36,304 nucleotides of DNA from a bacterium (GCA_021812945.1 JAKAMI010000009.1:1-36304), one strand, 5' to 3'. Numbered from the stretch's first letter, positions 23,494 through 31,959 are shown. Notes: generated by a model from the letters alone, not told the origin. Made by a program: numbers and translations.

Positions 23494-25884
23494 TCAGAAT
23501 GTGGCGGTGACACGGAAGACTTCGTCCAGAGTTGTCAGGCCTTCCAAAGCCTTTAGTATGCCATCCTGGCGCATCGTAATCATCCCCTCCGCGATGGCTT
23601 GATTAGCTATCTCGGTGGAAGGTGATTTTTTGATTACCAACTCTTCTAATTTATCGCTAACCGTCAAGACCTCATAAATCCCCAGACGGCCGCGGTAACC
23701 CTGGGAGCATTCGTTGCAACCGCGTCCCTGATAAAATTTATAAGGCTCTCTGATCCGAGCCAGATCGTCTTTGTCGTCCCTGGGGATCCGGCTAATCTCC
23801 TCCTCAATCTGTTTCTTGAGATTTTCGGGTATCTTTATCTCCTCGCGGCATTTCGGACAAACGCGTCGAACCAATCGCTGAGCGATAATTAGGCTGATAC
23901 TGGAGGTAATCAGAAACGGCTCGACGCCCATATTTATCAGTCTGGGCAACGAACTTGCGGCATCGTTGGTGTGCAGAGTTGTTAATACTAAATGACCGGT
24001 TAATGCGGCGTGGGTTGCCATATTGGCGGTCTCTAGGTCTCGAACCTCCCCGACCATAATGACGTTGGGGTCCTGGCGCAAAATGCTTCTTAGGCCGTCC
24101 GCGAAACTGAAACCGATTTTCGGCTTAATCTGGCACTGGTTGATTCCGGGTATCTCGTATTCCACCGGATCCTCGAGCGTAACGATATTGACTGCCGGCA
24201 CGGAAATACGATTCAAAACAGCATAAAGCGTAGTCGATTTACCGCTTCCGGTAGGTCCGGTCGAGATAATAATACCGTACGGTTTTTTGATCGCCTCTGT
24301 GGTTAGTTCGAAAGCTCTTCCGACCATCCCCAGGTCCTCCAAAGATAATATCCCTTGGCTTTTGTCTAAAAGACGAAGCTCGATCTTCTCCCCGCGTACC
24401 GTAGGTAGAGTCGAGACTCGGATATCGACCTGCCGGTCGTTAAAATTTACCCCGAACCGGCCGTCTTGCGGCACTCTCGACTCATCCAATTTTAGGTTGC
24501 TTAATATTTTTACCCGACTGACGATCTGAGGCTGAATCGAGATAGGCAAAGTCACCACGTCCCTCAAGATTCCGTCCACCCTGAAACGAATCCTGAGCGT
24601 TTTTTCTTCCGGTTCCATGTGGATATCGGAGGATTTTAGGTAGAGAGCATAGCTGATCATCGCCGCGACCATTTTTGGAACTTGCGACTCTTTGAGAATT
24701 GATTGTAGTTCTTCGGTCGATGTCACATCGTTTTTAAGTAACTCCCCGATGTTTTGAGCTTTCTCTGTCAAAAGTGCGGCCGAATCGGTCTCGGTTTTGC
24801 TTTCGTCTTGATCGCCGGCGGCCGCAACCTGCTTGATATCTTCCGTCTCGGTGGGTTTAGTCTCGTTCTTTGGCTCCGGCTCCCCGGTTTTTTTGGATTC
24901 GGATCCGGCCAAATTTCTCCCATTCAAAACGCTATCTTGATCCCGATCGTGTTGGACCGGAAAAGTTGTATTCTTCGCCTTTTCGACCGTATCGACTGTA
25001 ATCTGGCCGTTTTGGGATCGTCCCGAAAACATCTCCTTAAAGTTCTGAAAGATTCCGGGCAAATCGGCATCTTTGCCCGGCTGGTTTGCCGCCGCTTTTG
25101 TTTCCGGCGGCTTTGATTTATCTTTGGTACCGATCAAGTTGATCAAATATGCCACATCGTCGCTTGAAGTCGCAAATAATTCAAAGTTAATATTATTTTG
25201 CTCCTCTACTGCCTTTATAGCCTTGAGAGTTTCCGGATTGTCGACCCGATCGGTGGCTACTAAATAGTTGAAGTCGTCGCGTTTGTTGAAAATAATCAGA
25301 TGATACTCTGCTATATACGAGGCCGGGAGTAAATTTAAAAGCTCTTTTGGAATGTTCTGATTTTTTAGGAAGACGGTAGGATATTTGGCTCTAGAAAGAA
25401 GAGTCCCTTGATCCTGCCCCCGCCGCTGTTTCAAAACGCTCTCGATATCGGAAGGCGAGGTAATGAATAAATTAACCCCTTTCACCTTTGACTCGAATTG
25501 TTTCTCGATCAGAGGAACCTGTTCGGATAGCCGAGAGGGCTTGGCTATAGCCACGCTTAAAATTTGGTTTTTAAGAGCAAAAGGCGCGATAAGGTTGCTT
25601 TCAATGAATTTATCGGAAACGATTTTCTTAGCTTCGTCCAGGACAAGATAATTCTTCAGATCAACAAAAGGCATCTTTAAGATAATGCTGTAGGCGCGAT
25701 TTATAGAGTCCGCCGAGATTAACTTGTTTTGCAACAAAAACTTTTCGATCTCGACATCGGATTTGTATTTGTTTTTGATGGTTTGATAATCCTGGTAATT
25801 TATCAGTCCCTGCAACATAAAAACATCGAGTATGGACTGATACCCGCTGGCGACCGGTGATTTGATTATTGAAGCGGTTGGCAT
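23494..25884 (-). CDS. pilB: type IV pilus extension ATPase with long acidic linker
   Basis: Hexameric ATPase (PilB/GspE) that powers pilus assembly. The 796 residues begin with MshEN-like N-terminal domain(s) (about 1-250: VFMLQGLINYQDYQTI..., LISADSINRAYSI). Then comes a low-complexity acidic linker (about 252-375, rich in K, E, T, Q and D) not usual in PilB. The ATPase core has Walker A GPTGSGKST (about 542-550), VIMVGEVRD, TGHLVLTTLHTND, and the zinc tetracysteine CPKC...CNEC (about 676-729). Length is well above the usual 560-600 because of the linker. It ends inside a copy of a dispersed repeat. The next gene downstream is pilT, behind its own promoter. Confidence 0.96.
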   Translation of the reverse strand: MPTASIIKSPVASGYQSILDVFMLQGLINYQDYQTIKNKYKSDVEIEKFLLQNKLISADSINRAYSIILKMPFVDLKNYLVLDEAKKIVSDKFIESNLIAPFALKNQILSVAIAKPSRLSEQVPLIEKQFESKVKGVNLFITSPSDIESVLKQRRGQDQGTLLSRAKYPTVFLKNQNIPKELLNLLPASYIAEYHLIIFNKRDDFNYLVATDRVDNPETLKAIKAVEEQNNINFELFATSSDDVAYLINLIGTKDKSKPPETKAAANQPGKDADLPGIFQNFKEMFSGRSQNGQITVDTVEKAKNTTFPVQHDRDQDSVLNGRNLAGSESKKTGEPEPKNETKPTETEDIKQVAAAGDQDESKTETDSAALLTEKAQNIGELLKNDVTSTEELQSILKESQVPKMVAAMISYALYLKSSDIHMEPEEKTLRIRFRVDGILRDVVTLPISIQPQIVSRVKILSNLKLDESRVPQDGRFGVNFNDRQVDIRVSTLPTVRGEKIELRLLDKSQGILSLEDLGMVGRAFELTTEAIKKPYGIIISTGPTGSGKSTTLYAVLNRISVPAVNIVTLEDPVEYEIPGINQCQIKPKIGFSFADGLRSILRQDPNVIMVGEVRDLETANMATHAALTGHLVLTTLHTNDAASSLPRLINMGVEPFLITSSISLIIAQRLVRRVCPKCREEIKIPENLKKQIEEEISRIPRDDKDDLARIREPYKFYQGRGCNECSQGYRGRLGIYEVLTVSDKLEELVIKKSPSTEIANQAIAEGMITMRQDGILKALEGLTTLDEVFRVTATF

Positions 25885-25903
25885 TAAAGTGAATCAATTT
25901 TAT

Positions 25904-25957
25904 TGTCATTTCGGAACGCTAGCGAGAAATCTCCTGATCCAATATTATGAAATGACA
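25904..25957. repeat. GAGAAATCTC family repeat upstream of pilB
   Basis: TGTCATTTCGGAACGCTAGC, then GAGAAATCTCCTGATCC, closing TGAAATGACA. The outer ends are inverted repeats. It lies just upstream of the pilB start; the rest of the 165-base gap shows nothing. Confidence 0.75.
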
Positions 25958-26048
25958 AACGAAATAACAAACAAAAAGCCAAAACCTAACTATGAAGGGG
26001 ACTTATAATCATATGGTTTAGTTAGTATTTTGACTGATAGTAAATAGT

Positions 26049-26312
26049 CTAAAGTCCGGCGAAGGGGTCGGGGCGTCCCAGCTCGGCCGGCGTGTTGGCC
26101 ACTGGAACGTTGCCAAATTTGGTCAGGGTCGAAATGCTGTTGATATCGTCAGGGCTGATTTGGTCGATTTTTAGAGGAGTCAAATCCGGGTTGCCGGCGG
26201 CTGTTGAAGTCGTCCCCGGATTTGTCCCGATCCAGACATACACGACAATAACCAAAGTCGCGGCCAAAACCACAAGACCCCCCAACATAGATAATACGGA
26301 TTTGCTGTTCAT
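26049..26312 (-). CDS. small membrane-anchored pilus protein, PilP-like by position
   Basis: 87 residues: a single N-terminal membrane helix (LSMLGGLVVLAATLVIVVYVWI), a short flexible part (NPGTTSTAAGNPDLTP), and a C-terminus ending AELGRPDPFAGL. The RPDPF ending recalls the RDPF tail of PilP and GspC-type linker proteins, and the gene occupies the PilP place after pilO. It lacks the PilP beta domain and lipobox, so this is an analogy. AAGGA lies inside the end of pilO, two bases separate the genes, and they are surely co-transcribed. Confidence 0.6.
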   Translation of the reverse strand: MNSKSVLSMLGGLVVLAATLVIVVYVWIGTNPGTTSTAAGNPDLTPLKIDQISPDDINSISTLTKFGNVPVANTPAELGRPDPFAGL

Positions 26313-26314
26313 AG

Positions 26315-26890
26315 TTATTCCTTCGTCAAGTCTCGCGAATAAGTCACAACATCCATCGAAACACTAAGCATATTTTGATCCGACGGGGTGATGATTAGAG
26401 AATCGACCTTCATCAGTCTAAGATTGTTTTCTACATCTTTAATAAATGCGGTCAGGTGGGGATAGTCGGTCGATAAGCTAAGCGTGAAAGCTAAGCTGTT
26501 CCCTGAGTTGCCAGCGCTTGTAGCACCCGAGGCGGTCGGAATAAAAACGGTATTTGACGGTTTGGGTTGGCTGCTCTTCAGTGCCACCGTTTCTTTGGCC
26601 GCCATCGCTTCAAGAGAGGTTAAAGCTCCCGGGACATCACGGCCCGCCGGCACAGCCAGGTTGATGCGGTCGATGGTATCTTTAAGCTCCACAACTTTAC
26701 TTGAAGCAGTCTGAAAACTGTCGACTTTTTCCTGCGCCAAAGCGATCTCGGACTTGAGCAGGGTAACCTGTTCTCGGTATTTCTTTAGCTTGGGAGCCAA
26801 TAACTGCGATGCAAAATAAAGCACCATCACTAAGAGTACCAGCGAAATCCCTACTATATTATTACTTTTGGTTTGGCTTGGTGTTTGCAT
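26315..26890 (-). CDS. pilO: type IV pilus alignment protein PilO
   Basis: Bitopic inner-membrane protein that with PilN forms the alignment complex around the platform. 191 residues: a short cytoplasmic start, a membrane helix (IVGISLVLLVMVLYFASQLL), a coiled coil (about 35-80, LKKYREQVTLLKSEIALAQEKV), then a ferredoxin-like fold (LAFTLSLSTDYPHLTAFIKDVE...MKVDSLIITP), the order expected for PilO. No clear ribosome site. It lies between pilN and the PilP-like gene. Confidence 0.88.
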   Translation of the reverse strand: MQTPSQTKSNNIVGISLVLLVMVLYFASQLLAPKLKKYREQVTLLKSEIALAQEKVDSFQTASSKVVELKDTIDRINLAVPAGRDVPGALTSLEAMAAKETVALKSSQPKPSNTVFIPTASGATSAGNSGNSLAFTLSLSTDYPHLTAFIKDVENNLRLMKVDSLIITPSDQNMLSVSMDVVTYSRDLTKE

Positions 26891-26976
26891 GGTTTTGGTT
26901 TAATGATCCATTCCCGATCCTCATTTCGTCATTCCCGCCTGAGGTGTGCGAATCTGACCGATTATTTATCAGTCGA

Positions 26977-27612
26977 TTATTGGGTTGCGGGAACAGAAGT
27001 CGGATTTGTGGTGACCGGAGCGGACGCTTGAGTCTTCTTCAGCAGTCCCTCGTTGGCCGCCGCTTTATTTATCTTAGCTACGATAGAGAAAGTAGTGGCA
27101 GTCTTGGGGTCGGCGCCGCCGGTGCCGGAAGAAACCAGAGTCACGTCCTGAAATAATGGAGAGTCTTGAAGCGACTGCATAAACTTAGCCAGCGAGGCCT
27201 GGCTGGCTGTAGCCGCGTCGACCTTCACTTGCAGATCGGCGTCGACCGAGAGATTTTTAATCACGACGCCGGTGCCAACCAGTTTGGGAAAGTCGACGAT
27301 AAAATTGCCCATCTTGTATTCGGCAGAGTTTTGCAGGGATTTGATCAGGGCGATGGAGTCGGCAGTACCGTTAATCAATGCCTCGAGTTTTTGGTTGTCC
27401 GGGGTTTTGATCTGAGAGGCGAGGTCGGCTTTTTGGCTCTGCAAGTTGTTGACCTGCCGGCTGAGTGAGAATTGATACAAAAGCATCGCCACCGCAAAAG
27501 CCACCGCTATAACGGTCGAAACGATAAGTAGGGAATTAAACCCGTTAAACCTTACTCCCTGTCCCTGATCGATAGTGAGTTCGTTTAGATGTTGAGGCGA
27601 ACCTTCAACCAT
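26977..27612 (-). CDS. pilN: type IV pilus alignment protein PilN
   Basis: Bitopic membrane protein and partner of PilO; in other systems its cytoplasmic N-terminus binds PilM. 211 residues: a cytoplasmic start (HLNELTIDQGQGVRFNGF, loosely like the PilN INLLP segment, which is not clear here), one helix (LLIVSTVIAVAFAVAMLLYQF), a coiled coil (VNNLQSQKADLASQI), and a ferredoxin-like part with a Thr/Pro-rich tail. AGGAGG precedes the ATG, and a consensus promoter with an overlapping palindrome lies at 27639-27670. No pilM is encoded before it. Confidence 0.87.
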   Translation of the reverse strand: MVEGSPQHLNELTIDQGQGVRFNGFNSLLIVSTVIAVAFAVAMLLYQFSLSRQVNNLQSQKADLASQIKTPDNQKLEALINGTADSIALIKSLQNSAEYKMGNFIVDFPKLVGTGVVIKNLSVDADLQVKVDAATASQASLAKFMQSLQDSPLFQDVTLVSSGTGGADPKTATTFSIVAKINKAAANEGLLKKTQASAPVTTNPTSVPATQ

Positions 27613-27638
27613 TTCCCTCCTAATAACAACTTCTTATT

Positions 27639-27659
27639 CTTATTATCGGTGATAATAAG
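27639..27659. promoter_or_regulatory. candidate operator over the pilN -10 box
   Basis: CTTATTATC GGT GATAATAAG: perfect 9-base arms around three bases. The left arm covers the -10 hexamer and the right arm lies in the spacer, a position where a dimeric repressor would block the polymerase. It could also be just an AT-rich hairpin. Confidence 0.5.
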
Positions 27660-27670
27660 TATCGTGTCAA
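27642..27670 (-). promoter_or_regulatory. sigma70-type promoter of pilN
   Basis: On the minus strand: -35 TTGACA (6 of 6), 17 bases, -10 GATAAT (5 of 6). Transcription would start near 27635, with AGGAGG about 16 bases on. It probably drives pilN, pilO and the PilP-like gene. Confidence 0.75.
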
Positions 27671-27747
27671 CAACCATAGATCTTTCTGACTCTGCGGCGC
27701 TTCAATCCGATTAATCTCAATTTACTCACAGATGATTCAATCCATTT

Positions 27748-27894
27748 TGTTATTTCGAAAGAGTTTTCGAATGAGAAATCCCCTGCGCTATTATCATAAA
27801 TTTAGTTTGCGGCGAAATGTAGCTTGTTCCGTCATTCTGAACGCAGTGAAGAATCTCTGCCTATGGAATAGATCCTTCGCAAGCTCAGGATGAC
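27748..27894. repeat. two palindromic repeats between pilN and the giant gene
   Basis: 27748-27800 is a partial GAGAAATC-family copy (TTATTTCGAAAG...GAGAAATCCCCTGCG). 27831-27894 is a GTCATTCTGA...GAAGAATC...GATCCTTCGC...TCAGGATGAC copy. Apart from the pilN promoter nothing else is seen in 27613-27946. Confidence 0.75.
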
Positions 27895-27946
27895 AGACAT
27901 CAGCTTAAGGATGACAAAATATCGTGAGAAACGCTACAAACTAAAA

Positions 27947-30900
27947 TTAGTAATTAGTATTAGCATTGGTTGGAGCCAGAAAATTGAACCCGGGCGGGGG
28001 TGTCGTCTCTAAATTGCTGTCGTACTTGATAATGGCGGTTTTGGTATCAATGGTGATTTTGTTCGCTACCAGAGAACCGGAAAAATTGATCCCGCCGTCG
28101 CCTTTAATCGTGATGGTGCCTGGAGTGAACACGGCTGCTTTCATATTTAGAATTTTTCCGGCCGGGACAGTGACGGTGATGTCGCCTGTTGCCAGTAAGC
28201 CGAAAGTGGCCGCAGACAGATCAACCGCTCCGAATTGATTTTTTGCGACTTCCGGGTCGAGACCCAGATCAAAAGGGCCATTGACTAAGAGCGTATTTGG
28301 ACAAAAGGTCGCCAAATTTGAGGAAAATGGGTAGAGCGGGTTGGCAAGAGTGCCGAATTGAAAAACTTGACCCTCCGGATATTGCAACTTTGATTCGGCG
28401 CAATTAGAATTCGTCAGTAGTGTGACATTGTTCATAAGGTCCGCGGCTGACCGCTGTAGCCGGTCGAAATTTTTCTGCATCTCTTGGTTTCTGGGCATAT
28501 TTGCCGTATCCCAGCCGCTTAGCGCCTTCGGATCGATAGTATAACCTTTTTCAATCTTCCAAGCGGTTATGAGATCGGTATTTATCCCGAGATGGCTGCC
28601 AAAACTCGAATAATCTTGGAGGCTGGTGGACGAGTCCGGATTCAGATAAACATCGCCGATTATTTGTTTTCGGGGGAAAACCAGAGCATCTTCCGTGTCG
28701 ATGCGCAGGCCGTTGATGACAACGGAACCGTGATAAAGTTGCTGGCGGCTGACGGCGCTGACTAGATCATAATTGTATTCCGTCTTATCCGGAAGCCACA
28801 ACAGTAACGGCGGATTAGCCGTTGGCGTTGCGCTGGCGACCAAGACTTTGGTGTCACTGCCATCCGGCAATTGAATTTCTCGACTGAAATTTTGCTGAAG
28901 AACAGTAACGCCGTCAACCGCCCTGACGGTAACCGTAGCCTTACCGCCAAAAAGCTGCTGGTAGCTTTCCTTGGGAATTTTTCCATCGACCTGCAGGTTA
29001 TATGTAATCTTCCGGTCGCTCAGGCCGCGGCAACTGACCAGTCTTTCCTGCAATAAACTGCATCCGGCCGGAAGATTGCCCAGTATCTTGCCGATGGGTG
29101 TGCCGGGTGTAGCACCGGTTCCATCCGACGGGATTTCGTCAGACAGTTCATAGGGCAGACCTGGTTGTCCGGACAAATCCGACTGTCCCAGCGGATTTTT
29201 CACATCCAAAGTAACCCCCAGCACGCTACCGGCGCCGAGATTGGACGATGAAAGTGTTTTTTTGACGCTTATTTTTTTAGCATCGTTAGCGAGGGAGCCT
29301 GCCACGGCTATCTTCAACAACTTATTTGGACTGGGCGGATATTCCAAGGTATAAGTCAGACTGGAGCCTTTGAAGCCGATACAGCGGATAGCGGTAGCAA
29401 AGTTCTGATCGGAATTATTTAGCGTACAGCCGGCTGGCGGATTAACAATCTTGAGAAAATCGTAATTGCCCGATTCGTCTATTCCGTTGTTAAGAAATTG
29501 ATCGTCAAAGGTGATCGGCAGGCCGGTCGGATTGGCGAAAGTCAGCGTCACCGTAGTTTGATCGCCTGGCTGAAGATTATATTTGGATAATGATTTTTTG
29601 ATCGCCACATACCGAAAACCGCGACAAAGAGTGGTGCCGTCCGTCGCCCCCAATTGATTCGAACCGGCACTGGCCACAACATTGCCGGGACACGAGTCAT
29701 TTGGCGTCGCGAAATTTCCCTCGATAAAGATGCGGCCGCCACCTCCGGCGCCATAATTTGCCACATCATAGTTGCCGTTGGCGGCTACGTGAGGATTGTC
29801 GCCGACCAGATCGGTTGGCTGGTTAAGGGTGAGATGAATCCCGCCACCGGAGCCGGCGCCTCCGTTGTCGCCAAACCGGCCATCGCCCATTCCTCCTCCG
29901 CTGGCCAGAATATTTGCGTTGGGAGCGACTTTCAGTGAACCGGTATTGATTATGACAAGCCCGCCGCCCGGGAAACTGATGTTGTATCCGTTGTTGGGTA
30001 TGTTATTCCCCCCGGCTGAGCCGAGATACTCGACGTCGTCCAAGCCACCGTAGCTGGGTCCGAATCGCAAGCCGCTCAACACATTATAGTCACAGGCGGA
30101 GTTACCCGTTGGCTCGCTTACACTGCCAAGACCACCAAATGAGCCTCCGGCCGCCACGCAGTTATGTCCATCGCTTTGCGACGAGGCCATGCCCCCGCCC
30201 GTCCCAAGGCCATTGCGTTTAGTAGCTGCGAGAGCATCAAAACCTCCGATTTGGGCCGGCATCCCCGGCCAACCGGCCGAAGAGACATCGACCGCTGAAC
30301 CGTTTGAGATTGTCAGTGACCCGGCCACATCCAAGCGCAACCTAGATCGCCCCCCTCCGGTCCAGTCCTGCGTCGTGTTATTTGGATCGAGATAACGGAT
30401 ATTCCGGTTAAAAATATCCGTTTTATCTCCGTTTGAGTTGATAAACGGTGTCCCCAAGCCAGAGCAACCGCTAAAGTCGGTCACATTTGGCAAATTGTTG
30501 GCATCGTTTCCATAGCCCGTATTCAGACTGAATCCGCTGCAGCCGGTTGAGTCAAAAGAGTGGCTATAGCTCGAATCGATGTAAGAAAAATAATATTCCC
30601 TCATCGAAAACGGAGAAACGCTACTAAAGGTGGCCGCCTGGGATGTTACCGAATATGACCGGTGGCTGCCGTTGAGACGAATGTCCTGACAAATTTTGTC
30701 ACTGATGCCTCCTCGCCGCCGCGCGATAGAAATACAAATCTGAGTCGTCGCGGATTCGTCATAAATCCAGTCGCTGGTCGGGATATCTAGGTAATAATCC
30801 GCCACCAAACCCTCGCTGTACTTGGTCCGGTCGGGACCGGTGTAGAAATTTCCGACCAGAGAACCGGCGCCGGCTACCGGCGCGTACCATTTCGCATCGG

Positions 30901-31693
30901 CTCCGTAAACAAACAGAGTCATCCCGGCATAACCCTTTTGGGCATTGTAATAGCTGATCCTGACGGGTAGATAAGTGCCAGCGGCATAGTTAATGCTCTT
31001 GACCGTGGCCGGATTTCGCGGTAACAGGATACTATGGACATCCCAATCGCTTGAAACCTCGTGCCAAGAAAGAGAACTGCCATCATTGAAGTACGCTTCG
31101 ATTTTCGAACCGTCATCGGAGGCAGAGGTAAATTTCAGAGTCGGATTACCGGTGGCGGAAAAATAATAACCGGTCCAGCGAAGACCAAACCCCTGGCTGA
31201 CCCCTAAACCGTTATCGTTGTTAGCCCAGACGAAATCTAGAGGGGTGTGGGTAATGCTTGACTTATTGTCTAAGGTCAAACTGGATAAATGTGTAGTTCC
31301 ATCGGTTATTTGCGGCGTTAGATCCTTGGTCGGATCGGTCGTATCGACTGTAGCAAAAAGCGGGTTATTGGTATGGCCGGGGGTGTTGAAACCACCGGGT
31401 GAATTATCAAAACGCAGCTGGAAACCGTTGCTGACCAAGACTGAGCCGCCTTTGAGATTTCTGAGCGGGGCGACTCGGCCTAGCGCATTTTGGTTACTCA
31501 TCTCCCAACCGTCAAGGAAGTAGTTGTTTTTACCGAGTGAATTATTGACATCGGTACTGGTAAATTCGTAATCGGCAGCTTTGGTGGTTTGATTAAAATA
31601 GCGACTGGTAACCAAAAAGCCGGAAAAAACCAGTAACAAAAACAAGGACGCTACCGTAAAAACGCGCCTCCAGCGTATTCTCTTGGAAATCAC
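27947..31693 (-). CDS. giant exported PA14/glycine-rich protein linked to the pilus locus
   Basis: 1248 residues. One N-terminal helix (VFTVASLFLLLVFSGFLVTS) acts as signal or anchor. About 165-285 resembles a PA14 sugar-binding domain (GLRWTGYYFSATGNPTLKF, ASDDGSKIEAYF, YLPVRISYYNAQKG). About 440-660 is Gly-rich with repeated GGG turns, suggesting a beta-helix. About 690-970 has two DUF11-like parts (KKSLSKYNLQPGDQTTVTL). The last 100 residues (AGKILNMKAAVFTPGTITIK, FSGSLVANKITIDTKTAIIK, YDSNLETTPPPGF) recall the C-terminal domain of PilX/DUF7305-type pilus proteins. There is no C-terminal anchor. The start is GTG at 31693, but GGAGGG is about 28 bases upstream, so a non-standard start nearer to it is possible. 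A pilus tip or adhesin role is inferred. Confidence 0.75.
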   Translation of the reverse strand: MISKRIRWRRVFTVASLFLLLVFSGFLVTSRYFNQTTKAADYEFTSTDVNNSLGKNNYFLDGWEMSNQNALGRVAPLRNLKGGSVLVSNGFQLRFDNSPGGFNTPGHTNNPLFATVDTTDPTKDLTPQITDGTTHLSSLTLDNKSSITHTPLDFVWANNDNGLGVSQGFGLRWTGYYFSATGNPTLKFTSASDDGSKIEAYFNDGSSLSWHEVSSDWDVHSILLPRNPATVKSINYAAGTYLPVRISYYNAQKGYAGMTLFVYGADAKWYAPVAGAGSLVGNFYTGPDRTKYSEGLVADYYLDIPTSDWIYDESATTQICISIARRRGGISDKICQDIRLNGSHRSYSVTSQAATFSSVSPFSMREYYFSYIDSSYSHSFDSTGCSGFSLNTGYGNDANNLPNVTDFSGCSGLGTPFINSNGDKTDIFNRNIRYLDPNNTTQDWTGGGRSRLRLDVAGSLTISNGSAVDVSSAGWPGMPAQIGGFDALAATKRNGLGTGGGMASSQSDGHNCVAAGGSFGGLGSVSEPTGNSACDYNVLSGLRFGPSYGGLDDVEYLGSAGGNNIPNNGYNISFPGGGLVIINTGSLKVAPNANILASGGGMGDGRFGDNGGAGSGGGIHLTLNQPTDLVGDNPHVAANGNYDVANYGAGGGGRIFIEGNFATPNDSCPGNVVASAGSNQLGATDGTTLCRGFRYVAIKKSLSKYNLQPGDQTTVTLTFANPTGLPITFDDQFLNNGIDESGNYDFLKIVNPPAGCTLNNSDQNFATAIRCIGFKGSSLTYTLEYPPSPNKLLKIAVAGSLANDAKKISVKKTLSSSNLGAGSVLGVTLDVKNPLGQSDLSGQPGLPYELSDEIPSDGTGATPGTPIGKILGNLPAGCSLLQERLVSCRGLSDRKITYNLQVDGKIPKESYQQLFGGKATVTVRAVDGVTVLQQNFSREIQLPDGSDTKVLVASATPTANPPLLLWLPDKTEYNYDLVSAVSRQQLYHGSVVINGLRIDTEDALVFPRKQIIGDVYLNPDSSTSLQDYSSFGSHLGINTDLITAWKIEKGYTIDPKALSGWDTANMPRNQEMQKNFDRLQRSAADLMNNVTLLTNSNCAESKLQYPEGQVFQFGTLANPLYPFSSNLATFCPNTLLVNGPFDLGLDPEVAKNQFGAVDLSAATFGLLATGDITVTVPAGKILNMKAAVFTPGTITIKGDGGINFSGSLVANKITIDTKTAIIKYDSNLETTPPPGFNFLAPTNANTNY

Positions 31694-31742
31694 CGGTAAG
31701 TTAGGCCAAAGTTTTATTTATCCCTCCATAATACCTGTGACA

Positions 31743-31771
31743 ATTATAGCAATAGTTGCGATTGTCGACAA
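31743..31771 (-). promoter_or_regulatory. sigma70-type promoter of the giant exported protein
   Basis: On the minus strand: -35 TTGTCG, 17 bases, -10 TATAAT preceded by TGC (extended -10). The -35 lies inside the palindrome ATTGTCGACAAT (31761-31772). The start would be near 31736, about 10 bases before GGAGGG. Confidence 0.65.
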
Positions 31772-31791
31772 TCGATTCCTTCAAAAAATAA

Positions 31792-31959
31792 TTATTTGGC
31801 CGGTCTAAAGATCAGCGTCCAGATGCCGAGGACCGCCGAAACCAAAAGCCATGAGTTGGCCGAAAGCCAGATGTTGACTCCGACCGCGTCCAGCGCCCCC
31901 AAGACCGCCGCGGCGATCGAAAGAACCAACGCCGCCTGCATCAGGGATTTGTTTTCCAT
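31792..31959 (-). CDS. small two-helix membrane protein (55 aa)
   Basis: A short gene read directly from the sequence: ATG at 31957-31959, TAA at 31792-31794, 55 codons. The product starts MENKSLMQAALVLSIAAAV, has a hydrophobic helix, a short polar turn (DAVGVNIWLSANS), a second helix (WLLVSAVLGIWTLI) and a charged end FRPAK. AGGGAG lies a few bases before the ATG. Codon use is like that of its neighbours. It precedes the giant pilus-linked gene on the same strand, so it may belong to its unit, though that gene has its own promoter. Function unknown. Confidence 0.65.
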   Translation of the reverse strand: MENKSLMQAALVLSIAAAVLGALDAVGVNIWLSANSWLLVSAVLGIWTLIFRPAK

